The position numbers and the translations under genes are program-made. DNA of 12,532 nucleotides, taken from JAVBKE01 sp031554215. Its GTDB lineage: Bacteria > Bacillota > Bacilli > JARBTR01. The stretch is from NCBI GenBank assembly GCA_031554215.1, contig JAVBKF010000033.1, forward strand, positions 1 through 12,532, in the 5' to 3' direction. This document shows, in pieces, positions 6,837 to 12,532 of this stretch; the first letter of the stretch is position 1, and each line of letters begins with the position of its first letter. Below the pieces are notes generated by a model. The model was given only the letters and a program-made list of their open reading frames with translations, was not told the DNA's origin and searched no databases.

Positions 6837-7556
6837 ATGAAAAATTGGAGCTTTGAATTATCGAACTTATGGGCTAAAGTGCTTTTGAAACTGAAGGTGG
6901 GTCAAAAAGAAATCTACTATATTGGCGGTAGCGAGGCTTTGCCACCACCACTTTCCAAAGATGAGGAAGCTTTCTATATCAACCAACTTCCCGAGGGGAA
7001 TGAGGCAGCGAGAGCCGTGCTGATCGAGCGAAACCTGCGCCTTGTTGTGTATATTGCGCGTAAATTTGAAAACACTGGTATCAATATCGAAGATTTAATT
7101 AGCATTGGTACAATTGGATTAATTAAGGCGGTAAATACATTTAATCCTGAAAAAAAGATCAAGTTGGCTACCTATGCATCGCGCTGTATCGAGAATGAAA
7201 TCCTGATGTATTTGCGGAAAAACAGTAAGATTCGTACTGAAGTGTCGTTTGACGAACCCCTGAACATTGACTGGGATGGGAATGAGCTATTATTGTCAGA
7301 TGTTCTTGGCACTGAAAACGATGTGATTACCAAAGATTTAGAATCAGAAATTGATAAACAACTACTCGCAAATGCGTTGGTTCAGCTCAATGAACGGGAA
7401 CGTCAGATTATGCATATGCGTTTTGGCTTTGCAGGTCATGAAGAACGTACGCAAAAAGATGTTGCTGATTTACTAGGGATTTCCCAATCCTATATTTCCC
7501 GTTTAGAAAAGCGAATAATCAAAAGATTGCGAAAAGAAATTAATAAGATGGTGTAA
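6837..7556 (+). CDS. sigE: RNA polymerase sigma-E factor precursor (early mother cell)
   Basis: Sigma-E directs early mother-cell transcription and is made as an inactive membrane-associated precursor. The 239-residue product matches the B. subtilis length exactly. Its N-terminal pro-region (roughly residues 1-28) is amphipathic and is followed by the conserved YYIGGSEALPPPLS (27-40), the SpoIIGA processing region. Region 2 includes NLRLVVYIARKF (66-77) and EDLISIGTIGLIKAV (85-99). The region 4 helix-turn-helix is TQKDVADLLGISQSYISRLE (205-224). The strong site AAGGGGAGG (6821-6829) precedes the ATG. It is transcribed with spoIIGA in B. subtilis; here the 243-base gap leaves room for a separate promoter, but none is clear. 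A terminator follows at 7586-7634. Confidence 0.97.
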   Translation: MKNWSFELSNLWAKVLLKLKVGQKEIYYIGGSEALPPPLSKDEEAFYINQLPEGNEAARAVLIERNLRLVVYIARKFENTGINIEDLISIGTIGLIKAVNTFNPEKKIKLATYASRCIENEILMYLRKNSKIRTEVSFDEPLNIDWDGNELLLSDVLGTENDVITKDLESEIDKQLLANALVQLNERERQIMHMRFGFAGHEERTQKDVADLLGISQSYISRLEKRIIKRLRKEINKMV

Positions 7557-7585
7557 TGTTTGCTGGCTTGCATATTGTAACTATA

Positions 7586-7634
7586 AGGTTGGTGCCTTCT
7601 TACGTAATTTTTGGAGGGGGCACTGGCTTTTTTT
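7586..7634 (+). terminator. sigE terminator
   Basis: AGGTTGGTGCC (7586-7596) can pair with GGCACTGGCTT (7619-7629), including four G-T wobbles, around a 22-base loop. T7628-7634 form the T-tract. It starts 29 bases after the sigE stop and should limit read-through into sigG. Confidence 0.55.
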
Positions 7635-7938
7635 CATTATGTAGTGAATTGTAAAAATCATTGCGATCACGCATTTACTCTCCACATGCGGTATTATCAC
7701 GACGGGGGAAACTTTACGCAGGCAATTAGACCACGTCAGCACTCGGGGGCTATGGTATCGCTGATTAGGTTGTCAATAAACGAAAAAAACCGACAAACTG
7801 AAGCAAAATAAAATAGAAAATAATTTTTATTAAATTTTTTGATATAATAGCCATTAGTTTTCCCTGCTATTACTCACTTGGGCGCTATTTTTTCGTTGAA
7901 AAACAAAGAAAATGGTTGGATTTAGTTCAAAAGGGAAT
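7635..7938. other. sigE-sigG intergenic region
   Basis: About 300 bases hold no credible gene. A TTG-started frame (7611-7811, 66 codons) begins inside the sigE terminator and matches nothing I know, so I leave it out. A possible extended -10 promoter lies at 7840-7848. AATAGC (7846-7851) can pair with GCTATT ahead of six T (7888-7893), a weak second stop for read-through. Confidence 0.45.
7840..7848 (+). promoter_or_regulatory. Possible extended -10 sigma-A promoter
   Basis: TGATATAAT combines the TGn extension with a perfect TATAAT. No -35 box is visible at 16-18 bases. It would start a transcript near 7855, either a short RNA ending around 7893 or a long sigG leader. In this AT-rich stretch a chance match is quite possible. 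Confidence 0.35.
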
Positions 7939-7967
7939 GCATAGAACTTCCGCTTAGGGAAATACTT
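7939..7967 (+). promoter_or_regulatory. sigG promoter, sigma-F/sigma-G type
   Basis: GCATA (7939-7943) fits the forespore -35 consensus GYWTA. GGAAATACTT (7958-7967) fits nine of ten positions of the sigma-F -10 consensus GGNRANAHTR. The spacer is 14 bases, one less than the usual 15. Transcription would begin near 7974-7976, giving a leader of about 40 bases. Its place just upstream of sigG fits forespore control by sigma-F, then sigma-G itself. Confidence 0.65.
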
Positions 7968-7979
7968 ATTTCGTACAAG

Positions 7980-8007
7980 TTCTTCTAATCATCTTGATTG
8001 TAGGAGG
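7980..8007 (+). promoter_or_regulatory. Hairpin covering the sigG ribosome binding site
   Basis: AATCA (7987-7991) pairs with TGATT (7995-7999) around a 3-base loop. The stem can extend so that TCTTCT (7981-7986) pairs with the Shine-Dalgarno AGGAGG (8002-8007), with G8000 and T8001 bulged; a second register also covers most of the site. In B. subtilis, mRNA structure is one of the features reported to keep sigG expression low. Confidence 0.6.
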
Positions 8008-8014
8008 CAATAAA

Positions 8015-8797
8015 TTGTCACGAAATAAGGTTGAAATTTGCGGTGTAGATACAGCAAAGTTGCCCGTCCTAAAAAACGAGGAAATGAGAATATTGTTTGC
8101 AGCGATGCAAACTGGGGGAGATACTACTGCTCGGGAAACGCTCATTAATGGGAATCTTCGCCTTGTATTAAGCGTGATTCAGCGGTTTTATAACCGTGGT
8201 GAGTATGTCGATGATTTGTTTCAAGTTGGTTGCATTGGCCTAATGAAGTCAATTGATAATTTCGATCTTGGGCAGAATGTTAAATTTTCTACGTATGCAG
8301 TTCCGATGATTATAGGTGAAATTAGACGGTATTTGCGTGACAATAATCCGATTCGGGTATCAAGGTCACTTCGGGATATCGCTTATAAAGCATTACAAGT
8401 CCGTGAACAACTACTTGGACTCACTTCTCGCGAACCAACAGTCGAAGAAATTGCGAAAAGATTGAATATTCCGTATGAAGATGTTTGTTTTGCGCTTGAT
8501 GCAATTCAAGATCCAGTGTCTCTCTTTGAACCAATCTTCAATGATGGTGGCGATCCGATATACGTGATGGATCAGATTAGCGATGATAAGAACATTGAGA
8601 GTTCATGGGTTGATGATATTGCTTTACGAGAAGGAATGAAAAGGCTTAATGATCGAGAAAAATTAATTCTACGTAAGCGTTTCTATCTAGGGAAAACGCA
8701 AATGGAAGTGGCCGATGAAATAGGCATTTCTCAGGCGCAGGTATCAAGGCTTGAGAAGTCAGCAATAAAACAGATGAATAAAAACATCCTACACTAA
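8015..8797 (+). CDS. sigG: RNA polymerase sigma-G factor (late forespore)
   Basis: Sigma-G directs late forespore transcription and replaces sigma-F. I place the start at TTG 8015, seven bases after a perfect AGGAGG (8002-8007). This gives MSRNKVEICGVDTAKLPVL and 260 residues, the same N-terminus and length as B. subtilis sigma-G. A start at 7994 would lie upstream of that site. Region 2 contains NLRLVLSVIQRF (48-59) and DLFQVGCIGLMKSIDNFD. The region 4 helix-turn-helix is TQMEVADEIGISQAQVSRLE. Asn45, reported to make sigma-G but not sigma-F sensitive to the anti-sigma factor CsfB, is present. The gene has its own promoter and terminator. In B. subtilis ylmA and ylmC follow; here ylmD does. 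Confidence 0.97.
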   Translation: MSRNKVEICGVDTAKLPVLKNEEMRILFAAMQTGGDTTARETLINGNLRLVLSVIQRFYNRGEYVDDLFQVGCIGLMKSIDNFDLGQNVKFSTYAVPMIIGEIRRYLRDNNPIRVSRSLRDIAYKALQVREQLLGLTSREPTVEEIAKRLNIPYEDVCFALDAIQDPVSLFEPIFNDGGDPIYVMDQISDDKNIESSWVDDIALREGMKRLNDREKLILRKRFYLGKTQMEVADEIGISQAQVSRLEKSAIKQMNKNILH

Positions 8798-8848
8798 CAA
8801 TAAATGAAGACAAAAAGTAGTCCAACCACTACACGCATAGCATATCAG

Positions 8849-8880
8849 AAAACATCCGGTCAAGTGTCGGATGTTTTTTT
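8849..8880 (+). terminator. sigG terminator
   Basis: AAAACATCCG (8849-8858) pairs perfectly with CGGATGTTTT (8868-8877) around a 9-base loop, and the T-tract runs 8874-8880. It lies about 50 bases after the sigG stop. Confidence 0.9.
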
Positions 8881-8945
8881 ATGCCGTCTAATGGTAAGCC
8901 TCTTGTAGCCGCTGTAGGTTTTAACTAGGGTGGTAGTTGGAATTG

Positions 8946-8954
8946 TGATATAGT
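8946..8954 (+). promoter_or_regulatory. Possible ylmD promoter (extended -10)
   Basis: TGATATAGT (TGn plus TATAGT) lies 46 bases upstream of the ylmD ATG and downstream of the sigG terminator, where a promoter is needed. No good -35 hexamer is seen, so this rests on the extended -10 and its position. Confidence 0.35.
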
Positions 8955-9000
8955 AGTAAACAATAAAGGGTAATCGCTCAAAAGGAAGTGGGTGAGGTCA

Positions 9001-9780
9001 ATGGAGCCGCTGAGACAAAGGGATTGGTTTTTAAGTGTCAGTGATTGGGACAACATTGAGGGACTTGTAGCAGGATTCACTTTAAGAAATAATCAGCTTA
9101 ATTTGGGACTCCATGTGGGCGACGTAATTGAACAGGTGCTGGAAAATCGACAGTTTGTAGCCGCACAACTTGGTTTTCCATTACCGACATGGATCTCCTG
9201 TGAACAAACCCATCAAGACAAAATTGTTAAAGTGGGGAAGGGCGAGGCGGGTCTCGGTAGTACAAAATACCAAGAATCCCTTGCTGCTACAGATGGGATT
9301 TACACAGCGGAAAAGGGTATCCTCTTGACCATGTGTTATGCAGATTGTGTGCCGATCTATTTTATACATCAGAAATCTCGGCATATCGGGCTTGTACATG
9401 CTGGGTGGCGAGGTACTGCCATGGGAATTGCGGCAAAAATGTTAGCAACATGGCGTGATGTGGAACAAATTGATTTGGATGAAATTGAAGTGGTCATCGG
9501 CCCTGCAATATGTCCGAAGTGCTACCTAGTTGACGGCAGGGTTATCAATCAAATGAACCAAATGCTAGGCACCAAGGCCGGTGAGGTATATAAGGAACGA
9601 GAATCAGGTCAGTTCCTACTCGATTTAAAACGGACAAATGAGCTTGTCTTGCAAGGTGTGAGGCGTATCAGTACAACAAGCTATTGCACCTGCTGTGATG
9701 ATACATTGTTCTTTTCGTATCGGCGTGAGGCAGGGCGTGCGGGAAGAATGATGGCATTTATGGGATGGAAGGAAGCGTAA
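9001..9780 (+). CDS. ylmD: YlmD/YfiH-family (LACC1-like, DUF152) purine nucleoside-acting enzyme
   Basis: Members of this family (PgeF/YfiH/LACC1) were first described as multicopper polyphenol oxidases; later work supports zinc-dependent purine nucleoside phosphorylase and adenosine deaminase activity. The 259-residue product keeps the metal ligands His71 (EQTHQD), Cys116 (CYADC) and His133 (HAGWRG), plus the C-terminal FFSYRRE (237-243). I prefer ATG 9001 over GTG 8992: GGTGA (8991-8995) aligns with the 3' part of the Shine-Dalgarno at good spacing, and the protein then starts MEPL as in relatives. It is coupled to ylmE, whose start is two bases after this stop. No signal peptide is seen, so it should be cytoplasmic. 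Confidence 0.92.
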   Translation: MEPLRQRDWFLSVSDWDNIEGLVAGFTLRNNQLNLGLHVGDVIEQVLENRQFVAAQLGFPLPTWISCEQTHQDKIVKVGKGEAGLGSTKYQESLAATDGIYTAEKGILLTMCYADCVPIYFIHQKSRHIGLVHAGWRGTAMGIAAKMLATWRDVEQIDLDEIEVVIGPAICPKCYLVDGRVINQMNQMLGTKAGEVYKERESGQFLLDLKRTNELVLQGVRRISTTSYCTCCDDTLFFSYRREAGRAGRMMAFMGWKEA

Positions 9781-9782
9781 GG

Positions 9783-10454
9783 ATGAAGGTAAGCGATAAT
9801 TTAGCGGGCATACAAGAAAGAATAAATCAGGCGGCACTTAATGTTGGTCGAAATCCGGAAGAAGTTACCCTGATTGCTGTCACAAAATATACAACAATTG
9901 AGCGGACACAAGAAGCCATTTCGGCTGGGGTAATCCATCTTGGTGAAAATTATGAAAAAGGATTGCTGGAGAAGAAGCAGGGGGTTTCAGACCAAGCAGT
10001 CTGGCACTTTATCGGTAGCTTGCAATCAAAAAAAGTGAAAAACTTGATTAATGAGATTGATTTTCTGCATTCATTAGACCGGTTATCACTAGTGAAAGAA
10101 ATACAAAAGCGTGCAGTAGGCAAGGTAAAGTGTTTTGTCGAAGTGAACACATCAGGTGAAACAACAAAACATGGTATAGGTGTAAACGACGTGATTCCGT
10201 TTATTCAATCTCTGGCTGATTATGACCGGGTCCAGATTGTTGGACTGATGACAATGGCTACGAATACAGAGGATGAGACAGTGATTCGTCAATGTTTTGT
10301 GAGCCTAAAGCAGTTGCAACAAGAGGTGCAGGCGTTGGCATATCCCTTTGCTCCTTGTAAGGAACTCTCGATGGGGATGTCTGGGGATTACCAAATTGCA
10401 GTTGAAGAGGGTGCAACAATGGTTAGAATTGGTACTGCACTTGTTGGAGATTGA
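9783..10454 (+). CDS. ylmE: YggS/YlmE-family pyridoxal phosphate homeostasis protein
   Basis: This family binds pyridoxal 5'-phosphate (PLP) without known catalysis and helps to balance the vitamin B6 pool. The 223-residue product has the PLP lysine, Lys35, in AVTKYT; HFIGSLQSKK (75-84); HSLDR (96-100); and the phosphate-binding C-terminal motif SMGMSGDYQIAVEEGATMVR (196-215). The first loop reads GENYEKG where GENR is usual, a small departure. I choose ATG 9783, with GGAAGGAAG (9767-9775) at 7-base spacing; an in-frame ATG at 9765 would overlap ylmD and has a poorer site. It is co-transcribed and probably translationally coupled with ylmD. A 349-base gap then separates it from sepF. Confidence 0.94.
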   Translation: MKVSDNLAGIQERINQAALNVGRNPEEVTLIAVTKYTTIERTQEAISAGVIHLGENYEKGLLEKKQGVSDQAVWHFIGSLQSKKVKNLINEIDFLHSLDRLSLVKEIQKRAVGKVKCFVEVNTSGETTKHGIGVNDVIPFIQSLADYDRVQIVGLMTMATNTEDETVIRQCFVSLKQLQQEVQALAYPFAPCKELSMGMSGDYQIAVEEGATMVRIGTALVGD

Positions 10455-10481
10455 AATAATTGGAATCAACAAAGTTTTTTT
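10441..10481 (+). terminator. Possible terminator overlapping the end of ylmE
   Basis: TTGTTGG (10441-10447), inside the last ylmE codons, pairs with TCAACAA (10466-10472) around an 18-base loop, and seven T follow (10475-10481). The stem is AT-rich and the loop wide, so termination may be partial. Confidence 0.42.
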
Positions 10482-10585
10482 CAGATAAAATATGTTGTCA
10501 AGTTCTCCTATTACAAAACTATTTACATTTGCAAAATGAGCAACTTTTGTTGGAAATATGTACTATTATAGATTTAGTTGATGCG

Positions 10586-10659
10586 AATTTAAAGCACAGT
10601 GTACTTAATTTTTCTGATAGGACATGATCTAACTAGAATAAAATTCGTAATTTAAAGCA
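10586..10659 (+). repeat. Pair of 11-base direct repeats upstream of sepF
   Basis: AATTTAAAGCA occurs at 10586-10596 and again at 10649-10659, 63 bases apart (about six DNA turns). The second copy ends eight bases before the -35 of the sepF promoter candidate. This could be a paired protein-binding site, but the repeat is AT-rich and may be chance. Confidence 0.35.
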
Positions 10660-10666
10660 GAAACTA

Positions 10667-10695
10667 TTGCATATATAGCCTATTAGGATTAGAAT
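10667..10695 (+). promoter_or_regulatory. Putative sepF-ylmG promoter
   Basis: TTGCAT (10667-10672) and TAGAAT (10690-10695, five of six matches to TATAAT) are 17 bases apart, the ideal sigma-A spacing. The -35 is weak (three of six). Transcription would start near 10702, about 100 bases upstream of sepF. Confidence 0.45.
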
Positions 10696-10803
10696 AGTTC
10701 TAGCACTGTTTAATAATTATGAGATGTTCATTACTAGGTGGGAACAAATGTTTTCGTGTAATGATCGTGATTGGACAACGGATACTATTTAGAGGTGAAC
10801 AAA

Positions 10804-11274
10804 ATGACAATTAAAAACAGGTTTAGGTCTTTCTTTTCTATTGAAGAGGATGATTTTGAAGAATACCATGAGCCAGTGAGACAACCAGTAAGGCCATCCG
10901 TTTTAACGCAGATTCCGTCTGCATCAGCTGCTGCTACACGTAAAACAAAACAAAATGTTGTCAGTCTGCAGTCAAATAATCGTACGAGCCAAGGACAAGT
11001 GATTTTAATTGAGCCAGTTAGTTATGCGGATTCACAGATTGTTGCAGATCATCTTAAAGGGAAACGTAGCGTTGTGATCAATCTTCATTTAATTAATGAA
11101 GCACAGTCGAGACGGATTCTAGATTTTCTATCTGGGCATATATATGCTATACACGGAGATATTCAAAGAGTTGGAGCGAACATATTTATTTGCACACCTG
11201 ATTCAGTTGAAATAACTGGTGCTATATCAGCGTATGAAAATGAATTTGATGAAGAACAGATTAGGTGGCAATAA
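10804..11274 (+). CDS. sepF: Cell division protein SepF
   Basis: SepF binds the membrane and the FtsZ C-terminal peptide, forms rings that bundle FtsZ filaments, and partly overlaps with FtsA in anchoring the division ring. The 156-residue product has an N-terminal amphipathic membrane helix (MTIKNRFRSFF), an acidic and then low-complexity linker (about 13-62) and the compact SepF core (64-142) with VINLHLINEAQSRRILDFLS (91-110) and IYAIHGDIQRVGANIFICTP (113-132). ATG 10804 has AGAGGTG (10791-10797) at six bases. The longer TTG frame from 10771 would bury the membrane helix and is rejected. ylmG starts on the base after the stop codon, so the two are coupled. Confidence 0.95.
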   Translation: MTIKNRFRSFFSIEEDDFEEYHEPVRQPVRPSVLTQIPSASAAATRKTKQNVVSLQSNNRTSQGQVILIEPVSYADSQIVADHLKGKRSVVINLHLINEAQSRRILDFLSGHIYAIHGDIQRVGANIFICTPDSVEITGAISAYENEFDEEQIRWQ

Positions 11275-11532
11275 ATGCAGACGATATTATTGATTCTCTA
11301 CTATGCGATGCAGTATTACCAATATGCATTACTGATTTATATCTTGATGTCATGGGTACCGAATCTGTATCATTCTAAATTCGGACGAGTGTTATCAGCA
11401 ATCTGTGAACCTTATTTAGAGCCATTTCGGAAAATCATCCCGTCTTTTGGTGGATTTGATTTCTCGCCAATCTTTGCGCTTATTTTGTTAAGATTAGCAC
11501 GTAGTGGTGTTGCCACATTGATCATCAACTAA
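11275..11532 (+). CDS. ylmG: YggT/YlmG-family small membrane protein
   Basis: The 85-residue product has the YggT-family layout: a hydrophobic helix (about 2-25), the conserved SWVPN (25-29), a polar middle with EPYLEPFRKIIPSFGGFDFS (45-64) and a second hydrophobic helix (about 64-83). The function in Firmicutes is not settled; relatives are linked to membrane organisation, and in plastids to nucleoid distribution. The ATG directly follows the sepF TAA, and AGGTGG (11263-11268) in the end of sepF serves as ribosome binding site. A terminator follows. In many Firmicutes ylmH and divIVA come next; they are absent here. Confidence 0.93.
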   Translation: MQTILLILYYAMQYYQYALLIYILMSWVPNLYHSKFGRVLSAICEPYLEPFRKIIPSFGGFDFSPIFALILLRLARSGVATLIIN

Positions 11533-11550
11533 ACAGATTAAATCAACAGC

Positions 11551-11584
11551 AGTCAATCGTAGACAATATGGTTGGCTTTTTTTT
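11551..11584 (+). terminator. sepF-ylmG terminator
   Basis: AGTCAATC (11551-11558) pairs with GGTTGGCT (11570-11577), with two G-T wobbles, around an 11-base loop. The T-tract is 11577-11584. It starts 19 bases after the ylmG stop. Confidence 0.75.
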
Positions 11585-11893
11585 GATGGTTCAGTATCGC
11601 CGTAGATTTGGGCAAGGGAAATGGGCGATTCCCGGCACATGCGTAAACGCGCTGATCTGCAGATGAAGGCCAATGCTAGATCCCGAATTAGAATCCAATC
11701 CCAACCCCAATCGCTTTATGCTCCGCTCCTCTTGCTTCTTCATTTCCAACCTCTACATAACTTTATCGCGATTATTAAATTAGACGTTCTCTAAGATAGT
11801 CGCAAACTACTTTCTCTACAAATCAACTACCTAGCAAATAAAACAAAAAGAATCCACTTAAAAATTTGCTGACAATTCTCACCTGTAAAGTGC
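11585..11893. other. ylmG-VWA gene intergenic region, palindrome-rich
   Basis: About 310 bases lie between two terminators. The first part (11590-11760) is visibly richer in G and C than the AT-rich flanks and is full of inverted repeats: ATCGCC/GGCGAT (11596-11601, 11624-11629), GCGTAAACGC (11641-11650) and ATCTGCAGAT (11655-11664). On the - strand, 11743 down to 11591 is a 50-codon frame starting ATG with GAGG six bases upstream. Its product resembles nothing I know, and the overlapping - strand frame is also partly open, so I do not call a gene. The remainder (about 11760-11890) shows nothing. Confidence 0.5.
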
Positions 11894-11934
11894 AAAATTC
11901 GCAAGTTGTTCCTGTGGGCAACTTGCGAATTTTT
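11894..11934. terminator. Strong perfect-stem terminator
   Basis: AAAATTCGCAAGTTG (11894-11908) is perfectly complementary to 11919-11933: a 15-bp stem with a 10-base loop. T follows on the right (11930-11934) and A sits on the left, so it could also work for the - strand. It isolates the VWA gene from the division cluster. Confidence 0.82.
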
Positions 11935-11995
11935 GTATTTAAAGTAGATTGTGATAACTGAAATATCTAAATTATTTAGATATGTATAAATTGGT

Positions 11996-12024
11996 TTGAA
12001 AATATAAAAAAAAACTTGTACTAT
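11996..12024 (+). promoter_or_regulatory. Putative sigma-A promoter of the VWA gene
   Basis: TTGAAA (11996-12001, five of six) and TACTAT (12019-12024, four of six) are 17 bases apart. They lie after the strong terminator and about 100 bases before the VWA start, leaving an untranslated leader of roughly 95 bases in which I recognise no riboswitch. Confidence 0.5.
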
Positions 12025-12128
12025 ATAAGTAACCCTTGTAGTTATTGGTAAATAGGGGATTATTATAAGAATATATGCTATTAAAAGAAGTAAGCTGGCA
12101 ATACTTGTTTTGCTAAATTGGGGAGTGG

Positions 12129-12532
12129 ATGGTGAAAATAGTACATAATCGTTATTTGTTGAAAGATTTAAAGTTATTACTTGTCAGAAGTTTGTTGTTG
12201 CTCATTTTTCTGGTTTTCTTATTGTCATGTGTTCCAAGGCAGGGGTACGCGGAAGAGCCAGTACCCGGTGTTGACTTCATGTTTGTAATTGACGAAAGTG
12301 GTTCGATGAAAGCGGCTGATAAACAAGAAAACGTACAACAGGCATTAAAATTATTTGTCGATCTGAGTGTTGGTACAGAGAATCGTCTTGGCTATGTTTT
12401 GTACAACGATGCAATTGTTGCTACAGAGCCGTTGACAAAAATCGTTACGGAGAAGGAAAAAGCAACATTTCTCAGTCAGGTAGAAACGACTGAAAGGAGT
12501 GGTAATACTGACCTTGGACTCGGTCTTGTGCA
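12129..12532 (+). CDS. Exported VWA-domain protein, 3' end outside the window
   Basis: The frame starts at ATG 12129 (or GTG 12132) after GGGGAG (12120-12125) and stays open to the window edge, giving 134 codons. Residues 1-41 form a long export signal: a basic start, the hydrophobic run SLLLLIFLVFLLS, then C34 and GYA-EEP. It could be a lipoprotein (LLSC) or be cut by signal peptidase I after YA (residue 41). A von Willebrand factor A domain begins at about residue 48, with the MIDAS metal site DESGS (55-59) and the matching Thr127 in GNTDLGLG. VWA proteins of this sort act outside the membrane in adhesion, assembly or sensing. The specific role cannot be told from this fragment. It is unrelated to the division and sporulation genes upstream. 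Confidence 0.85.
   Translation, partial: MVKIVHNRYLLKDLKLLLVRSLLLLIFLVFLLSCVPRQGYAEEPVPGVDFMFVIDESGSMKAADKQENVQQALKLFVDLSVGTENRLGYVLYNDAIVATEPLTKIVTEKEKATFLSQVETTERSGNTDLGLGLV

Larger units (their letters stand above)
10455..10803. other. ylmE-sepF intergenic region
   Basis: These 349 AT-rich bases contain no credible gene. They hold the ylmE terminator candidate, an 11-base direct repeat (10586-10659) and a promoter-like pair for sepF (10667-10695). An in-frame TTG at 10771 could extend sepF but has no ribosome binding site. Confidence 0.5.

Noticed and set aside
7611..7811. 66-codon frame starting TTG between sigE and sigG
   Set aside because: It begins inside the sigE terminator stem, has no separate ribosome binding site, and its product resembles no known family.
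11591..11743. 50-codon - strand frame with a ribosome binding site
   Set aside because: The product is unrecognised, short and rich in unusual combinations; the inverted repeats alone may explain the open frame. It is kept as a finding, not a gene.
1..12532. tRNA or rRNA genes, CRISPR arrays, insertion sequences, phage or toxin-antitoxin genes
   Set aside because: I looked for spaced repeats, transposase motifs and cloverleaf-like patterns in the gaps and found none.

Overview
The window reads as a chromosomal segment of an endospore-forming, low-to-mid GC Firmicute, most likely order Bacillales. The evidence is three sporulation proteins very close to their Bacillus subtilis counterparts in sequence and length (SpoIIGA, pro-sigma-E, sigma-G), a SpoVK-type AAA+ ATPase, and a Firmicute division block (FtsA, FtsZ, SepF, YlmG). 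All convincing genes are on the + strand. The species cannot be named from the sequence.

Layout. Positions 7-933 hold miaA (tRNA modification) and 1081-2022 hold spoVK. An 803-base gap follows, with hairpins, a cre-like site and two weak open frames. ftsA (2826-4112) and ftsZ (4161-5348) come next and end in a strong terminator. spoIIGA (5718-6593) and sigE (6837-7556) follow, with a long-spacer promoter in front. sigG (8015-8797) has its own sigma-F/G-type promoter and terminator. ylmD and ylmE (9001-10454) are a coupled pair. sepF and ylmG (10804-11532) are a second coupled pair with its own promoter. Two terminators flank a GC-richer, palindrome-rich spacer. The window ends inside an exported von Willebrand factor A (VWA) domain protein gene (12129 onward).

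How the genes fit together. FtsA and FtsZ build the division ring and SepF (with YlmG) supports it, in growth and at the polar septum of sporulation. SpoIIGA then cleaves pro-sigma-E in the mother cell, while sigma-G takes over in the forespore. SpoVK acts later in spore maturation. YlmD and YlmE are housekeeping enzymes that usually travel in this cluster.

No new biological system is apparent; this is core gene content. The most interesting signals are regulatory. The sigG control region seems to combine three weakening features: a one-base-short promoter spacer, a hairpin covering the ribosome binding site, and a TTG start. The spoIIG promoter has an over-long spacer and nearly no leader. 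The cluster is also rearranged and loosely spaced: ylmA/ylmC, ylmH/divIVA, divIB and hfq are missing from their B. subtilis-like positions, and intergenic gaps of 240-800 bases split normally compact operons.
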